The translations under genes were made by a program, and so were the position numbers. From Candidatus Nitrosopumilus sp. (GTDB taxonomy: Archaea > Thermoproteota > Nitrososphaeria > Nitrososphaerales > Nitrosopumilaceae): DNA of 48,722 nt. Below the pieces are notes generated by a model. It saw only the letters and a list, made by a program, of their open reading frames with translations, had not been told where the DNA came from and ran no database searches. Positions 23,074 to 30,683 of the stretch are shown here, piece after piece (the stretch's first letter is position 1; each line of letters begins with the position of its first letter). The stretch lies in NCBI GenBank assembly GCA_003331425.1, contig QOOS01000009.1:1-48722 (forward strand), given 5' to 3'.

Positions 23074-23337
23074 TTAAGGAATTGGTTCCAAACACTCTGA
23101 CATTTTATATTCAGAACATGCCATCTTTGTACATGCAAAATCTTCTATACCATCGGGATTTGTCACAATTGTACATGTATTACATCCATCATACCATACC
23201 GAACAGTTGTCAGGTCCAATTTTAGGCAGGGTAGATTTTGGATTCTCTACTTGTATCACATTACTTAGTAACATTCCAACAGTAAAGAGAATTAAAAATA
23301 TGATTATTGGAAATATGATTATTTTTTTTGGATTCAT
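23074..23337 (-). CDS. Membrane-anchored cysteine-rich protein
   Basis: An 87-aa protein with one N-terminal helix (about residues 6-27) and an exported cysteine-rich domain: six cysteines in CSVWYDGCNTCT and FACTKMACSEYKMSEC. The spacing suggests disulfides outside the cell, and the YDGCNTC phrase recurs in small secreted domains of many microbes. Function unknown. Confidence 0.65.
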   Translation of the reverse strand: MNPKKIIIFPIIIFLILFTVGMLLSNVIQVENPKSTLPKIGPDNCSVWYDGCNTCTIVTNPDGIEDFACTKMACSEYKMSECLEPIP

Positions 23338-23409
23338 GCTTTATCAAGTACTTTGTTCTTGATATGATTTTCTCATTTACCTCTCTAGATTGTTTGTTAT
23401 TTACAACTA

Positions 23410-23622
23410 TTATTTTTCAACAAGTAAAGTCACAACTATCTCAGTTTGATCATTTTCAAGATCATCATCTAATGTAATTTTTTTGTCCACAAGGCTGTAT
23501 TCTTCAATCAAAGAACCATATTCGTTAAATCGTCTAACTAGTTTGCTTTTTGGAAGAACAACTACATCGCCTGCATTATGATATGTTTCAACTGATTCTC
23601 CATTTTTTATTATGATTTTCAT
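23410..23622 (-). CDS. Hypothetical beta-rich protein, 70 aa
   Basis: Small soluble protein dominated by strands (MKIIIKNGESVETY, VVVLPKSKLVRRF, EIVVTLLVEK), without cysteines. It is alone between convergent and divergent neighbours. No family recognised. Confidence 0.55.
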   Translation of the reverse strand: MKIIIKNGESVETYHNAGDVVVLPKSKLVRRFNEYGSLIEEYSLVDKKITLDDDLENDQTEIVVTLLVEK

Positions 23623-23721
23623 ACTTTTCCTTGTAACTTACTCTTGATATTGATTTCCAATGGTTGTTTAGTTGGGGGATTTCTGCTACAAACATAAATT
23701 TAGTTAATTTATAATCAATTC

Positions 23722-24822
23722 ATGATTTCTGGATATGCCACATCCGAGGGAACAAAGGACTTTTCAAAAAACTCTCAAGTCAACCTAGATAATTTCAAAA
23801 TTTTTGAAGACTTACATCTCTCAAATGTGGGAATTGGGACCTATCTTGGAAACCCTGATAATCAAACTGATGAATTGGTAAAAAATGCAGTAAAACAATC
23901 TGTTTTATCTGGTGTAAATGTTATTGATACTGCCATTAATTATCGTGCTCAAAAAGCTGAACGCTCTGTTGGTAAGGGCATATCTGAACTAATTCAAGAG
24001 GGAAAAATCACTCGAAATCAAGTTTTCATAAGTAGTAAAAATGGATATGTAACAAATGATGCAGACATTCAAGAAGATTTTATGGAATATGTTATGCGTG
24101 AATTAGGAAAAACTGGCATTGTGAAAGAGGGTGACATAACTTCTGGCTATCATTGTATGACTACTGCATACTTATCTGATCAATTAGATAGAAGTTTAAA
24201 AAATTTAGATCTTGAATGTATTGACTTAATGTATTTACACAATGGTATCGAGGGACAAATAAAAGATATTTCTAAAGATGAATTTTTGGAAAAATTAAAA
24301 TCTGTTTTTGAATTATATGAACAAAAACGTGATGAAGGAAAAATTAAATTTTATGGAATGGCTACATGGGAGTGCTTTAGAGTTAAAGATAATGATCCTC
24401 AACATCTTTCCTTAGAAGATATTGTTGAAATGGCCAAAAAAATCGGTGGAGATAACCATGGATTCAAATTCATTCAATTACCATACAACATGAATTATGA
24501 CCAAGCTCTTTTAGCTAAAAATCAAATAATTCAAAATAAACCTGTCTCAATTTTAGAGTCTGCAGTAACTCTGGGAATTGGAGTTTTTACAAGCGTTCCA
24601 TTTATGCAAGGACGATTACTATCTCCTGGTGTAATGCCTGAGTTTAGTGATTTGAAACCATCATTACGTGCATTACAATTTATTCGCTCTTCCCCTGGTG
24701 TATTGGCTCCATTGGTTGGTCAAAAATCTGCAGAACATGTTTCAGAAAATTTAGAAATAATGAAAATCCCTTCTTTATCAAATGAAGATTTTGTAGAGTT
24801 AGTCAAAAAATTAACTTCTTGA
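23722..24822 (+). CDS. Aldo/keto reductase
   Basis: A 366-aa NAD(P)H-dependent oxidoreductase with a TIM-barrel fold. Catalytic-tetrad positions are visible: Asp and Tyr in NVIDTAINYRAQKAE, Lys in VFISSKNGY and His in IDLMYLHNGIEG. The C-terminal cofactor-binding part includes GVLAPLVGQKSAEHVSENL. It is longer than the usual 280-330 aa because of an N-terminal extension (residues 1-25) and an insert after the Lys. Substrate unknown. Confidence 0.85.
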   Translation: MISGYATSEGTKDFSKNSQVNLDNFKIFEDLHLSNVGIGTYLGNPDNQTDELVKNAVKQSVLSGVNVIDTAINYRAQKAERSVGKGISELIQEGKITRNQVFISSKNGYVTNDADIQEDFMEYVMRELGKTGIVKEGDITSGYHCMTTAYLSDQLDRSLKNLDLECIDLMYLHNGIEGQIKDISKDEFLEKLKSVFELYEQKRDEGKIKFYGMATWECFRVKDNDPQHLSLEDIVEMAKKIGGDNHGFKFIQLPYNMNYDQALLAKNQIIQNKPVSILESAVTLGIGVFTSVPFMQGRLLSPGVMPEFSDLKPSLRALQFIRSSPGVLAPLVGQKSAEHVSENLEIMKIPSLSNEDFVELVKKLTS

Positions 24823-24934
24823 TGATTTTCACTATGTATTTTTGCTAAATTTCTTTTATGTATGAATATGCAATTCACATAATGTTGATTTCTATTACTG
24901 AATCTATAAATAGAAATTAAAAATTAAAAAATTT

Positions 24935-25081
24935 GTGCCAGTTGACCCTGTTTGTGGAATTGAATTAGATGAAGATATTGCTTTGATTCATGATCATAAG
25001 GGCAAAAATTTCTACTTTTGTTGTAATGGATGTAGAAAAATATTCATAAAAAAACCACGAAAATATAAAAATAATGTTTAG
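24935..25081 (+). CDS. YHS-domain mini-protein, 48 aa
   Basis: A complete YHS/TRASH-like metal-binding domain as a stand-alone protein: DPVCGIELDE at the start (C7), then FYFCCNGCRKIFIKKPRKY (C29, C30, C33). It starts at a GTG with an AT-rich promoter 25 bp upstream and overlaps the convergent asparagine-synthase-like gene by four bases. YHS domains bind copper, iron or other soft metals, so a role in metal trafficking is likely in a copper-dependent ammonia oxidiser. Confidence 0.75.
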   Translation: MPVDPVCGIELDEDIALIHDHKGKNFYFCCNGCRKIFIKKPRKYKNNV

Positions 25082-26022
25082 ATTGGAAATGCTCCACACA
25101 TTCGACAAAATTTTGAACTCATAACTTCATGCTTACAATAAGGACACTGCGTATTTGCTTTGTCATTTACTGGAATGCCGTATAATTTCTTATAAATTTC
25201 ATAATAATACATCGATTCTCTGCTTCTGATCACAACATTATCTTCTTTTTTTACTGTTAACTTTTTTTCTACAAAATTCTCTTCATTAATTATCGATTCA
25301 AATAAATTAGTTAATCCAACAGTTCCTGCTCCATCTTGCATAGGTGATTTTTTTCTCCATACTATTTGTGGGGGTAAGTATTTTTCAAATGTTTTTCGTA
25401 AAATCCATTTACCATACCTAATTTCTTTTTCTTGTTTAATTTTTAAATTTGATGGAATTTTATTTGCAATTTTTATTAATTCCTCATCTAGAAATGGTGA
25501 TTCGATTTTTATTCCTAATTCTTCCCCAATTTTTTGGCTTGGGAAATGCATTATTGAACAAACTCTTTTTATTTCAGCATCTAATTCGTTTTCAGGTTTG
25601 TTGACAAGAAAGTTATACCCTGCAAATAATTCATCTGCTCCATCTCCTGTTATGATTGATTTGTAATCGTTTTCTTTTGCCCACTTTATTGCTAAATACA
25701 TGACGACATTATTTCTAATTTCAATATCGTTGAAATTTTTTAAAATTTTAATTGTTTTTTCAACTGCGTCAAGAATTTCTGATGTTGTTGCATTGTAAAT
25801 TGTTAATGGAATGTTTGTTTCTTTTGAAATAATTTGACAATATGTTAGATCTGTTGAAACAAAATCTTTTGAAATTATTGCAATTCCGTGTGTCTTTCTT
25901 TTTTTAATAAAATTTGCCAAAATTGAACTATCTAAACCTCCTGATAATGCAATTAACTGTGATTTTGATGAATCGCAAGATTTTTCTAAAATTTGATATA
26001 TTTTACTAGAATAATCTTCCAC
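25078..26022 (-). CDS. Asparagine synthase-like ATP-pyrophosphatase without glutaminase domain
   Basis: A 314-aa protein with the AsnB synthetase domain only: PP-loop SGGLDSS (residues 27-33), TGDGADELFAGYNFL (about 125-139), IESPFLDEELIKIA and KWILRKTFEKYLPPQIVWRKKSPMQDG. There is no N-terminal Cys glutaminase domain, so it must use free ammonia or act on another substrate. The C-terminus has a zinc ribbon (CPYC, CRMC, about residues 293-309), which is unusual for the family. Free ammonium is the organism's energy substrate, so ammonia-dependent amidation is plausible. Confidence 0.8.
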   Translation of the reverse strand: MEDYSSKIYQILEKSCDSSKSQLIALSGGLDSSILANFIKKRKTHGIAIISKDFVSTDLTYCQIISKETNIPLTIYNATTSEILDAVEKTIKILKNFNDIEIRNNVVMYLAIKWAKENDYKSIITGDGADELFAGYNFLVNKPENELDAEIKRVCSIMHFPSQKIGEELGIKIESPFLDEELIKIANKIPSNLKIKQEKEIRYGKWILRKTFEKYLPPQIVWRKKSPMQDGAGTVGLTNLFESIINEENFVEKKLTVKKEDNVVIRSRESMYYYEIYKKLYGIPVNDKANTQCPYCKHEVMSSKFCRMCGAFPI

Positions 26023-26125
26023 TACTTTGATTGTGTTTTGAAATTAAAATAGATATGCCTAACCTATTCTAAGATCTTTATTCTCACTGGAAACTTTAAA
26101 TTCATATCTTCATTGTTGAAAAATA

Positions 26126-26542
26126 ATGTTACTTCCTGCTGAAATTGAATCTAAAACATTGATTCCCGCACTAAGGGCAATTTTGGCAAAAAAATTGGCT
26201 GAAGAACATGATATTAGAGAAGATGAAATATCTAAAATGCTTGGAGTGACTCAAGCTGCTATTAGTAATTACATCAGAGGAACTCGTGGTGATCCATCTC
26301 TTATTGCAAAGCTATTGTCTGAAAAACAAGTTGCACAATTAATTGATGAATTATGTGAAAACCTTGCTTCTGATTTAGCTTATACTCCATCTAGTCTTTC
26401 AAAATTTATTGGATTATGTAATTACATCAAATCAAGTTTATTGATTTGTGAAATCCATCATAATTTGGAATCTAACATTGATGAACAAGTTTGTAAAGAA
26501 TGCGAAAATATGCTTCTAAAAGGCCCTGGTAGTGTCTACTAA
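26126..26542 (+). CDS. HTH transcription regulator with C-terminal cysteine cluster
   Basis: A 138-aa protein with an HTH at about residues 30-60 (REDEISKMLGVTQAAISNYIRG), a helical middle and a C-terminal CEIHHNL...CKEC cluster. The layout matches predicted archaeal regulators that pair an XRE-like HTH with a Cys/His site for metal or Fe-S. It overlaps the convergent Alba gene by four bases. The target is unknown. Confidence 0.7.
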   Translation: MLLPAEIESKTLIPALRAILAKKLAEEHDIREDEISKMLGVTQAAISNYIRGTRGDPSLIAKLLSEKQVAQLIDELCENLASDLAYTPSSLSKFIGLCNYIKSSLLICEIHHNLESNIDEQVCKECENMLLKGPGSVY

Positions 26543-26835
26543 AATTTATTAATTATTATTTCAACTGTGGATGTCATTTTTCCAATTCCAGCTTTTTCTA
26601 ATGTATCTAAATTAATTTTTTCAATTTTGGTAACTCCTTTTAACATTTTTTCTGTAATTATGTTTGCTACTGCTACTGCATTTGGAATTGAATTTCCTCT
26701 TGCTTTCAAAATAATATTATTTTGATTCATGAGCTTTGAGACAACGTCTACAGCAGTGAGCATTACTGGATCGTTTCCAATGTTTATTTCGGTCTGCTCT
26801 TGACCTTTCGGTTCATTTACGTCTTCCATGAGCAT
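26539..26835 (-). CDS. albA: Alba chromatin protein
   Basis: A 98-aa DNA/RNA-binding protein that coats archaeal chromatin. The Alba signature is visible: NDPVMLTAVDVVSKLM, IILKARGNSIPNAVAVANIITEKML (the basic loop with K44 and R46 and the following helix) and TSTVEIIINKF at the end. It has an acidic N-terminal extension of about 20 residues (EDVNEPKGQEQTE) that is absent from crenarchaeal Alba. It starts at ATG 26835 or two codons later at 26829. Confidence 0.9.
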   Translation of the reverse strand: MLMEDVNEPKGQEQTEINIGNDPVMLTAVDVVSKLMNQNNIILKARGNSIPNAVAVANIITEKMLKGVTKIEKINLDTLEKAGIGKMTSTVEIIINKF

Positions 26836-26889
26836 TATACAACATTCAAAATTTTTTTGTTCTTTTAAGTTTTATCGATGATTGGTTCT

Positions 26890-27420
26890 TTAAATGAAAT
26901 AATCAATTGGAATGTTTTGATAGTCACCATTTGGTAAAACTCTTCTAATTGTAATTGGGATCACTTTCTTTTCTAATTCTTCCATTGAAATGTCTAGAGA
27001 AATTCTTGCATCTTTTGGAATTGTGATGAATGGTGGTGCTCCTAATGATAATTGTAATGCTCTTGCACCCATAATTCTGGCTTGCTCAAATCTTGTTAAT
27101 GTTGGAGGTCCAATAGTGATTTTACCTTTTTCACAAGGAATTTCAACTGGATCATGATCTTCGATTTTTTCTACAACTTCTCTTTCTTCAATTTCTTTAA
27201 TTCTATTTTCAAGATTTGATTGTTGTTTATCTGTTAATGGTTCTGTTGGATTGTCGGTATTTTTTTCAATTAATTTTCGATAAGTATCTAATGCTTTGTT
27301 TAATCCTAAATTGGGATCTGCTTCTGTTTCTATTGTTTCAGATTCTGGTGTAATTACTTTTGGTTCTTCAGCACTGGACAAGTACAAAAATTCTCTTAAA
27401 ACGTTATATAATCTAATCAT
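26890..27420 (-). CDS. rpoK: RNA polymerase subunit K (Rpo6/RpoK) with long N-terminal extension
   Basis: The C-terminal 70 residues are the omega/RPB6 core: LTRFEQARIMGARALQLSLG, PPFITIP, then IPITIRRVLPNGDYQNIPIDYF. This subunit latches the largest RNA polymerase subunit during assembly. About 95 residues of acidic, coiled-coil-like sequence precede it (LTDKQQSNLENRIKEIEEREVVEKIED), whereas typical RpoK is under 100 aa. The ATG at 27420 is the first plausible start. However, a TATA-like sequence lies inside the coding region (about 27405-27413), so a TTG near 27381 or 27387 could be the real start. Confidence 0.78.
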   Translation of the reverse strand: MIRLYNVLREFLYLSSAEEPKVITPESETIETEADPNLGLNKALDTYRKLIEKNTDNPTEPLTDKQQSNLENRIKEIEEREVVEKIEDHDPVEIPCEKGKITIGPPTLTRFEQARIMGARALQLSLGAPPFITIPKDARISLDISMEELEKKVIPITIRRVLPNGDYQNIPIDYFI

Positions 27421-27433
27421 TTTTAAATTAAAA

Positions 27434-27820
27434 TTGTCTAATGCTTCAGTCTCCAGAAAACAATTGATTTTGGAAATTGATGGAAAAGTCAAGTTATCAT
27501 GTGATCTAAAAAGACATCTTTCTCCAAGAACTGTTGGGACTATAATGAGATCACTACCTTTAGAAGGAAATTCTCATTTGTTAGGCCAGAGTATTGTTTA
27601 TTTTGAAACTGATGTTGATTCTGGAATTGAAAGAGCAAGAACAGAATTTGTAAAGGGTGATGTTGCATTTTTATCATCAACAGGTAGTTTTTGCTTTTTC
27701 GTTGGAAATGTTAAATCTGCTAAAAAAATGACTCCAATTGGTAAATTTACTGATGATGAAAATGTATTGAAGAATGTTAAACCTGGAGATGTAATTCGTC
27801 TCTATGAAGATACAACTTGA
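27434..27820 (+). CDS. Cyclophilin-like fold protein
   Basis: About 128 aa. It resembles the TM1367-type cyclophilin-like family: a beta-rich N-terminus (LILEIDGKVKLSCDLKRHLSPRTVGTIMRSLPLEG), then GDVAFLSSTGSFCFFVGN, MTPIGKFTDDENVLKNVKPGDVIRLYE. No ATG opens the frame. A TTG at 27434 lies 25 bp from a TATA box (TTATATAAT, about 27405-27413) that is near-symmetrical and may serve both this gene and rpoK. It overlaps the convergent S25e gene by 19 bases. Function unknown. Confidence 0.65.
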   Translation: MSNASVSRKQLILEIDGKVKLSCDLKRHLSPRTVGTIMRSLPLEGNSHLLGQSIVYFETDVDSGIERARTEFVKGDVAFLSSTGSFCFFVGNVKSAKKMTPIGKFTDDENVLKNVKPGDVIRLYEDTT

Positions 27821-28089
27821 TACAAATGGTGTCCTGCATATCCGCCTACTTTCTTTACTGTACCTTTTGCAGTTGATTGTTTTAAGAAAGCATTTGCAGC
27901 TGAAATCTTAACACCTGTTTGTCTTGCAAGATCTTGAACAGTTACAACTTTGGAATTTTGAATTACTTTCATGGCTTGCTGTTCATTTAACATAACAGTG
28001 ATTTCTGCTTTTTTTGGACCGCCTTCTCCTTTGTCCTTCTTACCTTTCTTTGAATCTTTAGAACCACTTGGTTTGTTTGTTCCAGCCAT
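27802..28089 (-). CDS. rps25e: Ribosomal protein S25e
   Basis: A 95-aa small-subunit protein found in archaea and eukaryotes but not bacteria. It has a basic Lys/Gly-rich N-terminal tail (residues 1-27) and a winged-helix core (VVTVQDLARQTGVKISAANAFLKQSTAKGTVKKVGGYAGHHLYQ). Length and layout are normal for archaea. It is a single gene with convergent overlap with the cyclophilin-like gene. Confidence 0.92.
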   Translation of the reverse strand: MAGTNKPSGSKDSKKGKKDKGEGGPKKAEITVMLNEQQAMKVIQNSKVVTVQDLARQTGVKISAANAFLKQSTAKGTVKKVGGYAGHHLYQVVSS

Positions 28090-28233
28090 ATTCTAAGAAA
28101 AAAATATTCCTATTATAAACGATTAATCGGTCGATTTTAGGTTGCCCAAAACTACTTTTTCTAAATATTTTTAAAATTAACAAAATCGTTTAAATTTTTT
28201 CAAGTATAAATAACATCTTGATTATAGTAAATT

Positions 28234-28446
28234 ATGGGCATTGTTGCAAAAGGTGCTAAGTGTAATGTTGAAGGATGTGATCAAGATGGAGCTCGTTCAT
28301 TAAATACCACTAAAGTTGAAAATGCAGGTTTGCGAGTGAATTCTAAGGGCAAAAAAACAATTCTTTGTAAAGAGCATTACAAAGAGTGGAAAAAAGAATC
28401 CAAAGACGATCGTGAACTTGAACGTGCTAGATTTAGCAAATTTTAA
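28234..28446 (+). CDS. Small conserved zinc-type protein, 70 aa
   Basis: A basic protein with C-x4-C (CNVEGC, residues 10-15) and C-x2-H (CKEH, about 45-48) that could bind one zinc, followed by a charged helix (KEWKKESKDDRELERARFSKF). A strong TATA region lies about 25 bp upstream (TATAAATAAC). It overlaps the convergent deoxyhypusine synthase stop by four bases. Likely a nucleic-acid or ribosome partner, by inference from charge. Confidence 0.7.
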   Translation: MGIVAKGAKCNVEGCDQDGARSLNTTKVENAGLRVNSKGKKTILCKEHYKEWKKESKDDRELERARFSKF

Positions 28447-29513
28447 TCTCTATTAGGATTGTCAAAGTAATCTCTACTTAATTTATCATACAGCTGATCA
28501 ATTTTTTTATAGAGTCTTTTTGGCTTTCTCTCTTTTTGATTACTAAGAACATACAGTGCTAAAATTGGAAATGCAATTGTTGCATCAGCATAAACTGTAA
28601 TTATGCCTTCATGAGAATCTTGAATTTTCCCCCAACTTTTACCTTCTTGTAATGTTGCACCTGATAATCCTCCTGTATCTGGACGTGCATCAGTAATTTG
28701 TATGATGTATTCTTGACCTCCGTCATTTCTTTTTAAAATTTGATCCAATAGTGGACCTGTTTGTTGAGCAGTATTTTTTGGAACGCCTCCACCCAATTCT
28801 AAAATCCCTGATTTTTTTGAATCATATACAATTGCTGCTTGTTCAATAATTTCTCTAACAAAATCTAAGTCAAATTTTTTATCTTCTAATCTATGTACTG
28901 CTAAATTCAATGCTAATGATGAATCTTTTATTGTTGAAATGTATACTGGAACATCATAATCATATGCTGTTGTAATGAAACTTTTTTCTGGATGTTTTGC
29001 AATCTTCTTACTTCTTTTACCTAACAAATTACAAAATTCTGCAGTTGTAAATGATTTATCCTGAAAATCATCTGCAAACATCTTCTGAATTGTTTGATCC
29101 TCTGCTTCTAACGTTTCTTCAAATTTTATGTAAACATCTCTGATACGTACAATTTCATTTTCATATAATTTCATGTCATCAACCTCAAAACTTCCTTGTT
29201 TTACTGGTAATCCCAATGCAAAATGATCTTCATGATACACATTTGCACCTGTTGTTACAATCCAATCTACGAATCCTCGCTCAATCAATGTTTTAATTAT
29301 TCCACCAAAACCAACTGGTGTCATTGCACCAGATATTGTAAGACAAATTGTTGCATCCTCTTCAATCATTTTGGCATATAGTTTTGCTGCTTCTCCTAAT
29401 TGTCTACCATTAAAACCTGAATTTGCAAACACATCCACTAAATCTTCAATATTCATTTTTGGATCTAATTTGATGTGAGGGATATCCTTTCCATGAAATT
29501 TATGTGGATCCAT
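28443..29513 (-). CDS. dys: Deoxyhypusine synthase-like protein
   Basis: A 356-aa NAD-dependent enzyme of the deoxyhypusine synthase family, which transfers the aminobutyl group of spermidine to a lysine of aIF5A. Family marks: LTISGAMTPVGFGGIIKTLIERGFVDWIVTTGANVYHED (about residues 57-95), GILELGGGVPKN, ITDARPDTGGLSGA and the active lysine segment SWGKI (about 303-307). The length fits. The agmatinase gene 3 kb away could supply putrescine for polyamines. Confidence 0.85.
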   Translation of the reverse strand: MDPHKFHGKDIPHIKLDPKMNIEDLVDVFANSGFNGRQLGEAAKLYAKMIEEDATICLTISGAMTPVGFGGIIKTLIERGFVDWIVTTGANVYHEDHFALGLPVKQGSFEVDDMKLYENEIVRIRDVYIKFEETLEAEDQTIQKMFADDFQDKSFTTAEFCNLLGKRSKKIAKHPEKSFITTAYDYDVPVYISTIKDSSLALNLAVHRLEDKKFDLDFVREIIEQAAIVYDSKKSGILELGGGVPKNTAQQTGPLLDQILKRNDGGQEYIIQITDARPDTGGLSGATLQEGKSWGKIQDSHEGIITVYADATIAFPILALYVLSNQKERKPKRLYKKIDQLYDKLSRDYFDNPNRD

Positions 29514-29627
29514 TTTTACTTGGTTTTCTTGACTGTAAATAATACTTGTGTTATGACTAAAATTTCAATTTGAGACCTACTTTTAAAATAAATTTACTTA
29601 TCTACCAATTATTTGATAATTGATTGT

Positions 29628-29966
29628 ATGGACATAATTGACTTACATAATCCTGATAGAATAAATAAAAATCCAGATGAGATTAGATTTTTACTTGAAA
29701 ATGGAAATTTTATTCAAGATGAATTTGAAATATCTGATATTGAATTACGCCTATACTTAGAAAAAATAGATCAAAAACTGGGTGCTTACTCGTTGATCAC
29801 TTCATTTGTTAGAACCAACAAAGGAACAATTGAAATGATTTATGATGAAGGATTTCTAGGCGAGGATGCACTATCAAGAGCATTTACTTTTCTTACAACA
29901 AATTTGGGTTTGTCTGGATTGGTTTTAAGATCAATAATTTCAATTCGTCAAAAAATTTCCGATTAA
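29628..29966 (+). CDS. Hypothetical protein, 112 aa
   Basis: An acidic alpha/beta protein (MDIIDLHNPDRINKNPDEIRFLLENG). ATG 29628 is preferred to a TTG at 29613. No cysteines or membrane helices. It lies 44 bp before the DNA glycosylase gene on the same strand and may share its transcript. No family recognised. Confidence 0.6.
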   Translation: MDIIDLHNPDRINKNPDEIRFLLENGNFIQDEFEISDIELRLYLEKIDQKLGAYSLITSFVRTNKGTIEMIYDEGFLGEDALSRAFTFLTTNLGLSGLVLRSIISIRQKISD

Positions 29967-30010
29967 TCATTTTGATAATCCTTGAAATATGATTTATTTT
30001 TAAATTAATT

Positions 30011-30613
30011 ATGTATGAAGATGCTTTAGTCACTTTAAACAAAGATAAAAAACTAAAAAAAATTATTTCATCTGTTGGTGAATGTAAAATTCGTACTATT
30101 TCTAATCCTTTTGAAGCGTTAATTGAAGCAATTATTACTCAACAAATATCTGACAGTGCAGGTAAAGCAATATCTTTAAGATTTAAAAATTTATTTGGTA
30201 CAAAATATCCCACTGCAAATGATATTGTAAAATTATCTAAAGATGAGATTAAATCTGTTGGATTATCTCGAATGAAGGCAGAATATATTTTTGATATTTC
30301 AAACATGATTGTAGATAAAAAATTAAATTTTAAAGTTTTTAAAAAAATGTCTAACGAAGAAGTAATTTCTGAATTGATAAAAATTCGTGGAATAGGTAAA
30401 TGGACAGCTGAAATGTATCTGATCTTTGGATTGGGCAGACTAGATGTATTCCCCTTAGGAGATTTGGGTCTCATAAATGGTATGAAAAAACTCTATGGTT
30501 TAGAAAATCCCACAACTGATGAAATTATAAAAATTACAAATAAGTGGATTCCTTATCGTACGATTGGTACGTGGTACATTTGGCGGGGTGTAAAGAATTT
30601 TCAATTTGTATGA
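30011..30613 (+). CDS. AlkA-like DNA-3-methyladenine glycosylase (HhH-GPD)
   Basis: A 200-aa base-excision repair glycosylase. The helix-hairpin-helix and catalytic Asp are seen in LIKIRGIGKWTAEMYLIFGLGRLDVFPLGDLGL (about residues 125-157), with Asp152 in the expected catalytic place. The N-terminal ALIEAIITQQISDSAGKAI matches the family. It lacks the N-terminal beta domain of E. coli AlkA and the Fe-S cluster of EndoIII. It removes alkylated purines, by family knowledge. Confidence 0.85.
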   Translation: MYEDALVTLNKDKKLKKIISSVGECKIRTISNPFEALIEAIITQQISDSAGKAISLRFKNLFGTKYPTANDIVKLSKDEIKSVGLSRMKAEYIFDISNMIVDKKLNFKVFKKMSNEEVISELIKIRGIGKWTAEMYLIFGLGRLDVFPLGDLGLINGMKKLYGLENPTTDEIIKITNKWIPYRTIGTWYIWRGVKNFQFV

Positions 30614-30683
30614 TTTAGGCACAAGATTTTGAATTCTTAGCACAATACTAACGATTTTAAACTGACTATAATTAATTTCAGTC

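Noticed and set aside
22998-23225. 75-codon plus-strand ORF after the UbiA gene
   Set aside because: It overlaps the membrane-anchored cysteine-rich protein on the other strand, which has a clear helix and conserved-looking cysteines.
30637-30645. TTAGCACAA upstream of thrS as another motif copy
   Set aside because: It differs at one base and lies 38 bp, not 47-51 bp, before the start codon.
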